A DNA stretch of 64,000 nucleotides from Gyromitra esculenta (Eukaryota > Ascomycota > Pezizomycetes > Pezizales > Discinaceae), in assembly GCA_038503075.1 (NCBI GenBank), contig JBCAML010000013.1, positions 1,178,001 to 1,242,000 on the forward strand, given 5' to 3'. The notes under the pieces were generated by a model. The model did no database searches and was not told the DNA's origin. It saw nothing but the letters and a program-made list of their open reading frames with translations. Shown one piece after another: positions 10,403 through 23,298 of this stretch (position 1 is the first letter of the stretch; each line of letters starts with the position of its first letter). The position numbers were made by a program, and so were the translations under genes.

Positions 10403-13400
10403 TGCGACACCGAGGCCCTTGAGAGCAATTGTAGGAGTACTTTTTTTATTTCCTTCCTAAGTGTTTCGTTTCAGGATGTAATTGAATATCTGGCTTCTTA
10501 GGTGTGAATGTCTGAAAAGGGGTATGACAATTGAGTGCTGGATGGAGATGGCGGGGAGGGCGAGTGGTTCGTTTTATGTATTTTTTTGGGGGGGGGTGGA
10601 GAAAAAGTAAAATCAGCGTTGGTGACGGGATGAGGCTGAGAAGTTTAGATATATCCCCGGTGCAGGAGGAAGGAGAGGCGCAATCCCCGGGCTATAAAAC
10701 ACTTGGAACACCAGAACGGATTGGAAATCTCTTTTCTTTTCTTTTTTTTCGCTTCCTTGTCTTGAGGTCACGGACTTTGTCTGTTTTCCTTATTTTGTTT
10801 TGTCTTGCCCAGCCAAAGAAAGTTTTCACGAACGGTCCCTTGTTTCGGGGAAGGGTTGGCTTTTCGGATTGAGACTTATTCTAGATTCGGAGACTCCCGA
10901 GGCAGAAGACGAACAAGATGATTGATTACAGACTGATTAGAGAGGTCACGAGCCCAGCCAGAGATCACCGAGCCGGTATTTCCGAGGATAAGTGGGAGGC
11001 GATGGATGGTGATGATGGTTGGAAAATGTGGATGCGGCAAGCGAATATTTCAGATTTGTCTGCAGCGAACCGTGGCAGCTGGTATAGATGGATGTAGGAA
11101 GGCGAAGCGGGCGGAAAAGGACACGGAAATACGTGGGATGGGGATAGGGATAAAGCCGTTTGTCATTCAGACCTGGGATGGCTGACTGAGCTGAGTGGGG
11201 TATGGTGAATTGTATGATATCAAAGTTTTGGACGAGAGGAGCACACGAGCAAGATGAGAGAGAGGGAGAGAGAGGAGAAAGGAGGTGGAAGTCTTTCTTT
11301 CTTTATTTTCCAAGTATCCCCTCTCTACCTGAGGGTAAGTGAACGAATGGACTGCGGGGCTTGATGGAGGGGCAAATTGAATCAAAGCAAGAATGGAGAG
11401 AAAGGAGGCGAGCGAAGAGTTGGTGGCAGGCCACGATGTAATCCACCGTCAATCAATTTAGAAAGGAGGTTGGATGTCGTTGGCTGACAACAACAACTAT
11501 CGTGACTCCCGGTTGAATAGAACGCGGGGAGATGATTCTCGGGGTGGGAGGGGGAGAGCGCGCGTCAAGCAAGAAGGGGTCACCACCGGAAACTTGAATC
11601 GAACAACACCGAGAATGGTTGCTTGCTGGATAGATATTGCATGTCTCTACAGTACTACTCAGTCCTCTACCAAGTCATAAATCAGATAGCCGTTTCGATT
11701 CCCCGGTTGGCAAGCAAACTGTTGGCTCAAAGTGCAACAATACTAATCCTCCAGGTATACCATCGATCCAGAAAGCGTAGCCAAACCAGGAGCTCTCTAC
11801 TCTATTCTGTGATTGACTGGGCTCCCATGGCATGAAAAGTCCATGGAAACATCCCCTTCAGGCTTCAATCTGCACCACGGATAAGTATCAGTACCCTGAA
11901 CTAATATCCCAAGCGACAGGTGATAGAAATTCACCACACCCTCTCCCCGCAATTCCTCTTTATTCCCCTCCCACCATTACACATTTACCGACCCTCTATT
12001 CATCCACACCGATCGAAATTCCACGAGGCTACAACCTGCTCGTTTGTGAAGGTGACATGGTCTCTTGTGGGGAAGAGACCCTGTCTTGGCGCTTGTCACG
12101 CCCACAAGCCAGCCGCGAAATCTGGACGAGTCTTCGCTGACGTCGTGCTTTCTTTTGCGCCCCAACGATTTCAAATGCAGGTTTTCCCTTAATCCCTATC
12201 CCCTTCCTTCTCGCTTACCATCGCTACTACATTGCGCCATGTGACCCCCTTCCATGGTGCAGATGAAGAAAATAGAAACCGTTTTTTTGTTTTTGTTTTG
12301 CTGGAAAGCAAAACATCGTCACCGGATACAACGGTTATAAGTCAAAGCCAACAATGACAAAAATACTTTGTGGTCCCAACCTTGCAGCCCGCGGTACTGG
12401 CTCTGGGTCGGCAGTAGTCTAGATAAATTGGTGCATTTCCTGGATGGTAGGTAGGAAAACGATGGTAGTATATATTACGTTTCCCTTCTCGCTCCGCACA
12501 ATACCCAACCCACGTATGCGGCGAAGGGCTAAAGAAAACGTCGTCGAAGGAGTCAAAAAAAAAGGCAGGGAAGAAACAGAGTCATGTGTACATTTTGTAC
12601 CATGCCGAAGTAAGGTACTAATGGTATGGTTTCCAGAAACGGGAGATCTGAAGGGGTTTCTCCTAGGGGATTCACCGAACAACCGACTGCCGGATTCATT
12701 ACTCCTCGGAAATTCAATTGAACGATTTTCCGAAACCAAACGACAAAGCTTTTCATCCACCGGCAAAAGTCATAGACACTCCACTCACGATAAATTTCGT
12801 CATACCCGCAGGAGACGGGAGAGGACACCCTCTTGTCAGGAAAGAATAGGCAAAATATAATGCCGAAGTCACAAGCTAATCAAATACTATAACTAAACAA
12901 TTTAGGGTTAGGGTTTACTCAACTTGCACATGCTTCAATCTCTTCTTGATCAGCATCTTGGTCGTCCGGATTCCGAACCCTCTCATCTCTCATCCTGTTG
13001 TATTTGGTTTTTTTTTAGCTGGTTGGTCGACCAAATGGGAACGACCTAAAAAGAAAAGAAGATGCAACAACAAAAAAGCAAAGGAAACAAATTGCGGGGA
13101 GCGCTGGAGGAAGGACAAAAAAGCAAATACTGATCCCAACCGGGAAATATGGTACGGTTCCTGATTGGCTCAAAAATGTTTAGACCACTTTGCATGGGTG
13201 ATGTGTAGAAAAAAGCAATTATTAAAGTTATCATATTTTTGTTTTTCTTTCTTTCTTGATTTTCCTTTTTCCTTTTCTCGTCCTTTCTCTCTGCTAAGGA
13301 GTATTTTCATCCCACGATCAACCCTTTTAAAGCTTTTTGACTGATCAGCGGGCATGCAGAAAAAAAAAAGCAAAAACAAGGGTTGGCGATCAGCGACCGA

Positions 13401-15099
13401 TCGTTGTCGATAAGGGAAGAGAGTTACATATATGGTTCGCTTCCTGTTTGTCAGATGAATTTCAAACAGCTCCGCCACCAAAAGTGGGTAGAGCAGGTCA
13501 AAACGCGAGCACACACTCGAACACTGGCAATGTCGAAATGGACCATTAGGTATTCTGTTACGAGATGAGGTTTCACTCACGACCAGTCGAGGTACCAATG
13601 ATTCCATGTATCAAATCATCACGTGATGTGAAATTGAAAGAGTCATCGTGCGATGAGGCCTTGCTCTGTGAAGGGAAAAAAAAGAACAAATATATGTTCT
13701 TTTGATACTATCCGTTCAATCGACGTTGGCTGACCGAATATAGACATGTTTTGTCCGACCCGAACGATCGCGAGAGCTTTACAAAATTATCACATCGACC
13801 ACGAAAGATGCAATTATCAAAATGAATATTATTTTTGTGGGTATGTAATACTGCAATGCGTGGCATCTTGATACTGAGCAAGGTTGGAGGTGACTGGACT
13901 GTCCGTGTGCTCGGTTCGGGGTGCGAAACTCATACGATTTCGTATGATGATTTCATGGGGGGGTTGAAATAACCCTGTCGTTTCAACTCCATGCTCCCAA
14001 CCCGATTGATATGAGCTTATTAGCACGTAGGAATGGGGACTGCGGGACGGGCCTGTATGTTGATCAAAGGCCGGAATCGATGGTCTGCTTACGATCTATG
14101 AGGAACATAACCAACGGAATACTCTCCACTCGGAACTCAAATATAAAACTAGAGAGGTTGAGGAGAGCGCTTGGTATGTGAAGGGAAGTGGTGTGTTAAG
14201 AATTTTACTTCCCATCTTGAGGTTTGGAGGATGACGAAGCGCGCTGCGTGCGTCTGACTGAACTTGGGGGTATGAAATGTTGGGATTCGTTATTTCTTTG
14301 GAGTTTCGGATGATTAGTAATGAGAGGTTGGGGATTTGGATAAACTTTCGTCGCCCTAGAAACGCACAGACAGGTTATTAGGTATTTTCTCTGGAATAGA
14401 AGTACGGTTCAAACCCGGTAGTTGAATAAGGCACTTTATAGCCGCGGATGGGTTTCCTATTATTCACCCTGGTGTATTGCAGAGGCATAAAATAGCACTC
14501 GGTTTTTTATAAATACACTCACGTGACTGAACCTAGAATGCGAGGAGGCTTGGCGTATAATAGGGCTTCTTCGTCACTACTGATTCACTGACCCTTTACT
14601 CATAGAGTAGCAAGTAGTTGGGTTAAGAAAAACTGTGTTATTAGTTGCTCCATACTGCGCTTTAACGTCATTGGATGATTCCTAGGTAACAAGTTTGGCG
14701 AAGAGGGTATTGGGGAAGTACACTTTGTTGCCAGGCTCTGGTTGGATATGAAAATAATTTGAAATTACTTGGCGTTTTACTAGTACTCGCTGTCTCTTTT
14801 ACTATACTTTACGTATACAGTGCTGGCTACATTTGTTATCCCTCGAAGCTGTCTTGGCTTAATTCTTATCGGGACAAAACTGCACCCGGTACTTATTTGA
14901 AGTACGTGCATTAATAGTTACAAGGTTTTCAGGCAGCCCATATTAGGTGATCATGAGTGGTAGCCTCGTCTAAACTAACAACTTCAACTTCTTGGTTATA
15001 CACTCCACACTGAACAGCTATCAAAAGAACTATTGCTACTTTTGACTTTGTTTTAATTGACCAAACCCGGTAAAACTATTTGGGCACAAGCTGCCGGCG
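10403..15099. other. Intergenic region, no supported gene
   Basis: The part next to 10403 is the 5' flank of the phosphatase gene and holds purine/pyrimidine tracts (GA-rich near 11250-11290). A short interstitial TTAGGGTTAGGG occurs at about 12902-12915. Open frames such as 12444-12860 show no domain and are rich in short random words. I see no RNA gene. A B-box-like GGTTCAAACC near 14408 has no matching A box. Confidence 0.5.
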
Positions 15100-18000
15100 A
15101 TGGAGAGGTATATCGTTTCAATTCAACCTCTAGAAGGGAAATCGGATATTCAGCTTCTGATACCATTCCTCTCGACTTCCCCTGTATCGTTGTTTGTAGA
15201 CGAAGTGAAGAAGCGTGTAACGAAGCGGGGATTCTCTACGAATGGACAGGAAATCTTCCTACGCCTTGAGGGGGATGATGGTCCTATTCTTGATATAGAT
15301 GATAAGCTCGACGAAGTCATCATAGACCCTCGAACAGAGAGGGTGTTCGTCACTTTCCGGGATGCGATTCCAGAGGCCATGAGTATCATGAAGAAGACTG
15401 TAAGTCTGCTTGAGGGGAAACTAAAGCCCATCGGGAGAAGATGCTCATGTCGAGTTACTCTAGACTCCCGATGTAAACTCGCAGAGCAATAGCCGAGGAT
15501 TTAAGATTCGTGTCATCACTCCGTTTCTGGCAAAATCTATCAAGGATATACTTTCCATTCCACTGCTGGCAAACGGGAGGATAATCAACGGTCATATGAC
15601 TCTCCGTGAGATAAAGTCTTTGATTATAGAGTTTTTGGGTCTCCCCATAAATATCTCGACTTGTCCGCAAAGTGATTGCGAATGCAATTGTATGTTCGCA
15701 CGAAGGATACATGAACACGGAATTTGGGAGAAGATAGAGTGCCAAGGTAATCACTATAAGTTCGAAATGTGCTCTTATCGTCTAGGGCTCGAGGATATCT
15801 CAAGGTCACTATGTGCAATGTGCACCAAACCACTTCTAGAACACGATGAGAAAGGTTGCTCGAGTATATTTGTTCGTAAAGATACTGGATGCAGTCATGT
15901 TCTCCATAGCCAGTGTCTGGGACAGGGGGAGTCCTGGAGGTGCCCTCCAAGCTGCCTTTCCCGTAAGTTGTTCGATAACATCTATCTTGTGCTACGTGTA
16001 TTTAGTTTGGTTATTAATGGTATATGCGGTGATCATCTTTAGTGGTTAGTGATTTGACCTCTCAGGCCGCCACTCACAAAATCATCGTGGTGCACGGAAA
16101 GAGTGAGGTTGAATCAATGGAACTGAACAGCACTGATCGGGCTTCTATAATGGCTGCGATTCGAGAAAGATTCGGGAGCGAAGTGGAGGGAAAAAAAACA
16201 ATCAACATTGTTGGCGGTATATTACGTCCGTCTTCAATGTAAGTTTCAGCACTAAACTATTTGCAAAGAGATAAATTTTCTAATATTTACTAGTGATGAG
16301 TATCTCAAACTTCCAGTTCTATCACTGTGCTCTCGAGAACGGCATGCAACGGATATGGGTTCCGATGGAACCATGAAAAAAGTTGATTCTAGCTCAGGAG
16401 GTGCTGTTGGGCGAGAAAAAGTTCTTGATCTTCATACCTCAGAGATCCCTATCGAGACAACAAACCTAAATCTTACTATCGACGAAATTGGTTTGGAAGA
16501 GTGCATTGTTAATGGAGTCCTGAATATATATGCTGTTGAGCGGACAATTTGGAGCAATACTTCTGCGAGAGGTTCTGGTCAGGACGCGATATTTATGGAT
16601 GCTGATTTTTGGGTTTGTTGCTATTATAGCCCTATAGCTAACAAGATGATAGCTTGTTGATATATTTGCTCAGGAACACCCTACCAAACAGTCGGATCGT
16701 GGGATGGCAGCGTTTCTCTCCTCACTAAGACTGTTCACTAGTCGGATCAGTGCAAAAAAGATGAACCAATTGGCTCAAAATGCTATTCTTCGGCTCGTCC
16801 TGATTTTCACTCGGTTTCCACCTGCGCTTCGAGCTATCCACACTCTCATGAGTGCAAAATCTCCAAGGGCCCCCGAATGCGCAGCTTTGGTGCAGGCTCT
16901 CTATCAAGTAGTAAAAGATATGGTCCCGCTCGAACTCGTTCGATCTGACGAGGGGAGAATCTTGGAAGGCTCGCGGCTGCTATTTGGGTTTCTTCTAGAT
17001 AGGGTTGCACAAGTGGAGGATACCGGTCAAGATTACTTTCCGTATATTTGGTTATTGAAAACAATAGACTTGAAGAATTTCGAGACAATGGAGCCTGTAA
17101 CAGCTCCCGTTTTGACATCTGCCGGGTTAGTTGAAGAAGGGTATTACGAAGCGTGTAAGGAGGGCGGAATTCTGAGTTGGTGCAACGGTGAAGATCCCCT
17201 TAAGGCAATAAGCTTGGATAATCAAACTCGACGGATAACACTGTTGTGTGGAGGCATAGTTCCAGAGATTACCATTTTTGACTCTGATTCGCTTAGCTCT
17301 CTCATCCAAGACAAGGGCCTCGAGGAAGAAGAGCTTATCGGGGAACAGGCATTCTCAAGTCTTAACCTCCTTGCTACTCTTTGTGGACATAGTGATTTTG
17401 CTGTTGTTCCTCCAGCGGATCTTCAATCGTCAAACGCACCAGTTTTGACGCTTGATCAAGATGGGCATCTCGCCGTATATGTTGGCAGAACACCATCTTC
17501 ACCTCCAGGAAAAGAGTAATTTCCTTTTTTTCTTTTAGGAGGATATTAAGTATAAGAAAACAGACCTGTACTAATATTGATGATAGCATTGCGATATTCT
17601 GCCCCACAAAAGGAGGCGAGAAGAATATTGATGTGTCAATCGTGACCCAAGTGATCGCTCCGATACTTCAACAACGTAACGAAGATGGGACTTGGGTTTT
17701 TGACCTACTTGGAGGGGTTCAGAAGGCAAGAACGGGAAACCCGGACGAGCTGATAATATTCTGCGTTGACTGTAGCAAAAGTATGGGTGACTCCTCTGAT
17801 TTTGAGGAGATTAAAGACGTAGAAAATTCGGATGAGATCAAGAAGGAAGAGACGGAATCAACCACACTAGGAGGCTTCAGTATCGAGAGTGACGTATATG
17901 TGGGACAAACCCTTGAAGAGATGAAAGGTGAGTTATGCGAGACCTTGAGGGATCGAAGATCTTGTGCGTTAACCTCGATTTCCCACTTGACTAGATATGG

Positions 18001-21000
18001 TATTGAACCATGAATCATTTGAGGATATCCTTGCTATCGTGAGAAATGCAACAGTACTAGAGAGAATGTCTACCGCCACCCTTGTTCTTGAATATATGGG
18101 TACACTGCTTTCGCGGGAGCTTTCCGCTCATTTAAAAAAGCTGGAGTACAGCAGGAGATGGACGTCAGCAGGACACTTCCAAAATCGAATTCATGGTTTT
18201 AGGGCTCAGCTTGCCAAATTAAAGGGTTGCATCGCAGGCCTTGTTACCTATAGGGACTCTTTGCGCGATTTCATTATATTTAGAATTGAGAGCCCCGGTT
18301 ACAGGAATGAAGATTGGATATGGGCTATTGGAAACGAGATACCACAGCGGCCTAAAGGATCCCTACGAAACTCCCTACTCGAGACATCGTTCGTGATTCC
18401 TCAAGTATGATTCCTCCGATCTCTCAAAGATTGTAAAAGCTGAAGAATGAGTTGTACAGGATTACATCTGTCCGATAGGACGCGAGGTTTTTGAAGGTTG
18501 GAATATTGAAATCCATTCTTTCTTGAAATCATTTAACGCCATTGATAGATCCCGTCACTACAAGCGAAGGGTTCACATATGAAAGATCATCTATCCAAAG
18601 ATGGTTCCAATTTCGGAAGACCTCACCATCCACAGGGCTAGAGATTGGAGATACAACTGTGAAGCGTAATTTCGTTTTAGCTGAGCGGATTAAGGAGTGG
18701 GTCAGTGGTAAAGAATTTCAGGAATCGCCTATCCGAAGATCAAAAAGGTTATCCTCTTCTTTAACGGAGCCAAAGATATGGATAATGTTTTCGGGTCAAT
18801 TCGGATCATTTTGACGTCAAGTGCCCAAAACTATTTCTACTTCTCATCTCTACAAACTTGCGTTTCAAGGGATGAAAGGACGTTACGCTAGTTTTGGTCT
18901 CCAGCTCAACGGCAAGACTATCGACCCGGTAAAGCTCTCTGAGCTGCCTCTGTCCAGCATTAGAGATAGCACAACAATTGATATTAACATTCACGAAACC
19001 ATGAACACTCCTTCCGTAAGTGGGAGAGCGGCTACTCAAGCAGATTTTGAAGAAATGTCTCTTGTCAAAGTGTATACCGGATTTGGTAACGATGATGCGC
19101 TTTTTTCCTACTGGACATCTAAGAATACAGTCAGTTCAGTGGCCTCGATAGCCTTCCGCTATTGGAGATACCTCATGGAGAAGGGTCTAAGATTCAAGGT
19201 CCATGATGTAACCATCTGGACCAATATGGAATATGTGGGCGATGGGTCTTATAGAGGAAGCACTAATGACCACTGGACCCGCTTATCAAGCTTATTGACG
19301 CCGATGCACGCAGTTGGAGGCCTAGGAAAAGAGAAAGTTTATACCGACAAAGCAAATTCCATGGAAACAGTTGACAAGATGGAGGTTGATCCTGTTCTGG
19401 AATCTAACCACCCGCTCGTGCTCAAGGTATACCTGGAAGCATACAGAACTATTACAAGTGCACCAGCTGCAGCCGCGGGAGCGAAAAACCTATCACGAGT
19501 AAGTTGTCTTGAATTTCCAGATTTGGAGAACTCCTACTGAAAAATTGGTTTTAGATGGATGTGTCAAAGCAAATATTCGATGCTTTCATTAACAGGACAC
19601 TTGCCTATAATTATTCGATCCATGTTGGTAAGCTAATTCCTCCGCCCCTGCCGGAATTCAAGACTAACAGGACTCATTAGGATTGATAACCTTCGATTCA
19701 ATAGTTAAGGTTTCTCAACCGCTAACTAACGTTCTTGAAGATTTTCGAGCATCTGTCGATAAAATGAAGCCGATGGGTGACACAGCGCTATGGGATGCTC
19801 TTGTTCTTGCAAACTCTCAGCTATGTGAATACGGGGAAAAATTTCCTGGTGTGAAAAAACGAATTATCTGTCTCTCTGACGGCGAGGACAACAAGTCTTT
19901 GAAACAGTGTCATGACGCTTGCTGGGACCTTGTGGTATGTAAACTTAAGGGAGCCCTGGTGGCTGCATTGTTTTTGTTTTGCATGCTGACCTAGCGATAG
20001 TCAAGCCAAGTTATCGTTGACTCGTTCTGCTTGGGGAATGTTGATAATACGAATCTTCGAACTATCTCGTATCTGTATGTCTTGCGTTCTTATATTGAGA
20101 TATTTGAGATTGCTGATAGTTGGTAGTTCTGGTGGTTATAAATTCTTCCCTAAAACCGTGGAACAGGCGATGTCCATTTGTGAGATGGAACCTGTTCTTA
20201 GTCAGCTGGAAAGACCCCCAATTATTCGAGAATCTGTTCCACGGTTTGGGCAGGCTGCGTAAGATTTAAAGCCTCCTTTAGATAGAAGAAAAGAATCACT
20301 AACATCGCAAAGACGGTTCATGTCATCGAGACACAAGGCGGTGAGTTAGCTGTTTCGTGTTCTGTTTTGATGAGAGGAAGCTGATCATGAAGTTTGAATA
20401 GGCCCCTGATATTGTTACACGGGATAGCTTTCCGGAACGCCGGCCACATCCTAATCTCGACGACCAATTTATAAGCATTTCAGCACTGTCTCACTCCAGT
20501 AGGCCATTAGCAGCAGTTCCCAGCTCTTACGTCGGAGTTCGATCGAATTCACACGTACGATCGGGGCGTTTGCTCTCAGAGGTAAGTTTGATCGAATTTT
20601 CTGATTTCTCTAGAATTATCTCACACGGGAAATAGCTACGAAATATTTTGGCAAACCCACATCCACACTACGACGTTTACGTTTCAGAGTCAAACATGGG
20701 GTTTTGGAAAGTAGTAATGCAAGGGGTTAGTTCCAGTCACCTGATTATTTCGACCAAGCTACTAATGGTTATCAAAATTAATAATAGCCTCCGGAAAGTT
20801 CATACCAAGAAGGCACCTTTCTTCTATATCTTGACATGGAGGAAAACTACCCAATGTTTCCACCAAAGGGCAGACTGTGCACGCCGATCATTCATCCTAA
20901 TATCAATCGACACGGCAGGATCTGTCATAGCATTCTAGATCGTAGGTTGAGGATGAGAGTATTAGGTAAAAGTAATTGACTAATGTGTAAATGTGATTAG

Positions 21001-21269
21001 GCAACTGGACTCTGGATACGACAAATTTGCAAGTTCTAAACACAATCTATTCATTGTTACTTGTGCCCGAGCATAGTGATCCGATGTAAGTTCTATACAT
21101 GTAGGTTCTACTAGAAAATCTCTACTAAAATAACACCAAAAGCAATACGGTTGTTACGCTCAACTTTCATTGGGATGAAGTTGCATTTCAAGAGGATGTA
21201 AAAGCGCACATGAGGAAACATGCCACAAAATCAAGACTGGCTTGGAGGAGAGAGCTTCTCGGAGAGTGA
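15100..21269 (+). CDS. Multidomain E2-E3 ubiquitin enzyme: Ubl-like / RING-H2-like / vWA split by U-box / UBC
   Basis: Twenty exons join in phase to about 1644 residues: 15100-15399, 15506-15962, 16043-16238, 16294-16612, 16674-17515, 17587-17927, 17995-18404, 18460-18496, 18549-18707, 18822-19498, 19555-19627, 19681-19934, 20001-20074, 20127-20258, 20313-20340, 20402-20581, 20636-20725, 20788-20941, 21001-21085, 21143-21269. Ubiquitin-like segments lie near 1-160. A RING-H2-like site follows: C203, C206, C229, H231, H234, C237, C246, C250. The vWA MIDAS is split: DCSKS at 766-770, T1305 and SDGED near 1336. Between these lie the U-box (about 956-1020, ICPIG...DPVTTSEGFTYER) and another Ubl-like stretch. 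The E2 domain (about 1494-1640) has HPN at 1559-1561 and Cys1569 at the catalytic position. I infer E2 and E3 activity in one cytosolic protein. The exon 9-10 joint is least certain. Confidence 0.85.
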
Positions 21270-22104
21270 ATTATATATTATTCCTGGCAAAGTTATGGAA
21301 ATGTTGGTTATTCGCCCAGGGAGAGGGTATGAATTCGGGTTTTTGGGTTTGTGATCAGAAATGAATTTACGATGGCATAGCTTCTCTTTTAATTTTAGCG
21401 TGGTCTGTACTATGTATGGTGATGATGATCAGATTGCTCTGCCGGCAACGGCATTTGGGAATCTAAGAACGTTTGAAATTTGGTATTCGCATGGTTTGGC
21501 GTGAGGTACTCATCAAGAGCGGATTGGTGGAGCTTTGGGAGTGAAGGTAGGGTAACTTTTTGGTATGGTGAGCACTCTGCTTGGGCGATCACACATGTTA
21601 CGGGGCGTCGTCAAGCAAAGAAGCTTCTATTGAATGCGAAATTCTCAAAATATTTTCCTACGAATTAAGTATCTAACGGAACACGTGTGAGGTGTTTTGG
21701 CTTATTGGCGTTGCGGGAGCAGCTTTTCTAGTGCATGGACTGGAGGTGGACGGATATTCGGTGGGTTTAGGTCGTGCTTATTCGAATTGGTTACTAATAT
21801 GTAATGTTTCTATCTCTATGGATATCCCAGGCACGTATCGACGTTTTTGCCCTATACTGTTTTCGTGAATAAGGTTCCTAATAAACCGAGTCCTTAATAT
21901 TTGCTATATATTATCCATGTCTATACGCATCGAAACTAGTGCCTAGATATAACTGTAATTGTAATAAGCGAGGCTACTAGTCCGGAGTCTGCCACTTGTT
22001 GATATTATTTGCCTTCACTAATATCAAACGTATCTAACTATCCTGTATGTGAAAAGTCTCCCTCCTCCTTAATCAGTTATTACATATTACGAAGTAAACC
22101 TTTA
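21270..22104. other. Spacer between convergent genes
   Basis: This is the 3' flank shared by the plus-strand E2-E3 gene and the minus-strand methyltransferase. No coding signal is seen; short frames here lack domains. Confidence 0.6.
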
Positions 22105-23298
22105 CTATTCCATCGGCTTCCTTGCAACAACATGGTAACTTCAAACTGCTCGTCAGTATAAAGTTATATCGAGATAAACGTCCAACAATTCAGACCCGCA
22201 GTACTCACAAGTAGACATAAGAATGAATCCTCCTATTTCGGATGTCCTTGATAGTACCCTGAATTAGCTTCGCCACATCCTCATTTGTCATTCCTAAGGC
22301 GCGCGTCAAGAGCGCCAACGTATAAGCTTCAAATCCAGTTTCACAGCTTATCTGTTGATACAGTCCCACTTTCTTCAATATGGGGTCTCTAGGCCATCCT
22401 CCGATCGGCTGTTTAAATAGATGTAGCTGTGCATAAATTATAAGCAAAGTAAAATAAAAATCCTGATCAGTTCGAGCTAGCTAGCACTTTTTCACGTACC
22501 TCGACATCAATAAATCCAGCAGCTTCAACAAGAGCTTTCATTTCAGCGCCAACGAGATGCGTAAGCCCCACCTTCTTTAGTGCTTCTGCATACAGCTTTA
22601 TGATCGTAGCGAGCGACGACCCCTCTGGGATTGAATCGTCATCGGATTGTATGACGCCTCCTAGTTCTGCAATATCAATATAACCGCCTGGCTGAACATG
22701 TCTGCGGAAAAGGGGGATGAGCTAGTGTTTTTTTGTTTTTGTTTTGCTTTGTGTATCTATGTGTACGGTGAGACCTACTTGTAGATGTTTTCTAAGTAGC
22801 ATGGCCAGTTCTTGATGGATTGTAGTAAGTTTCGGGAATGGATGAAGTCGAAATTATTCTGGATCTGTTAGATAGTCTAGTATCAGGGTAGTAAACAGCG
22901 ACGAGGAGAAGAGCGCACCTCGGGGAAGCTCCAAGGTAGTTCAATGTCGTCGATCATGAATTTACAGTTCGTGGGAACCCTTTATAGATTTACTTGTCAA
23001 TTTTCTACCTAAGCCATTCCCAAGGGGAAGCTATTTACCATATAGGTTGGATAGGACTAAGATCAATTCCGATTACCTGTGCAGATGGATGCTCACTTTC
23101 TGCTATCAGCATTATAGAACCACATTTTCACAGACAACGATTAAACCACTGTGTCATACATACTCTGCCATCTCAATCGCCCAGATTCCCGTTCCAGTAC
23201 CCAAGTCCAGAATCTTCTGTGGATTCTCTATTGGTGCGAGGTGGAGTTTATCGCCTAGCGATACTAGGAAAACATGATGATGCATATCGAGTCTAGCC
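22105..23298 (-). CDS. SAM-dependent methyltransferase, LaeA/TAM type (5' end not found)
   Basis: Seven exons join in phase: 23298-23164, 23095-23039, 22979-22919, 22858-22779, 22701-22500, 22426-22209, 22138-22105, about 262 residues. Motif I ILDLGTGTGIWAIEMAD, then VIGIDLSPIQP, the acidic-loop IDDIELPWSFPE, FDFIHSRNL and HVQPGGYIDIAE follow the order of class I fungal methyltransferases. The C-terminus RIHSYVYF...VARKPME is typical of the family. The first exon found opens at an AG in the RLDMHHHVF segment; the usual N-terminal exon with the start codon is not recognisable in the ~1.5 kb upstream, where repeats begin. The gene is either 5'-truncated or has a distant first exon. Substrate unknown; LaeA relatives influence secondary metabolism, but many paralogues are uncharacterised. 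No biosynthetic cluster is next to it. Confidence 0.8.

Noticed and set aside
12902..12915. TTAGGGTTAGGG, and telomere-like words near 45009 and 50237
   Set aside because: One or two repeat units only; too short to be an interstitial telomere.
14400..14425. GGTTCAAACC B-box-like word
   Set aside because: No A box at the right distance and no tRNA fold.
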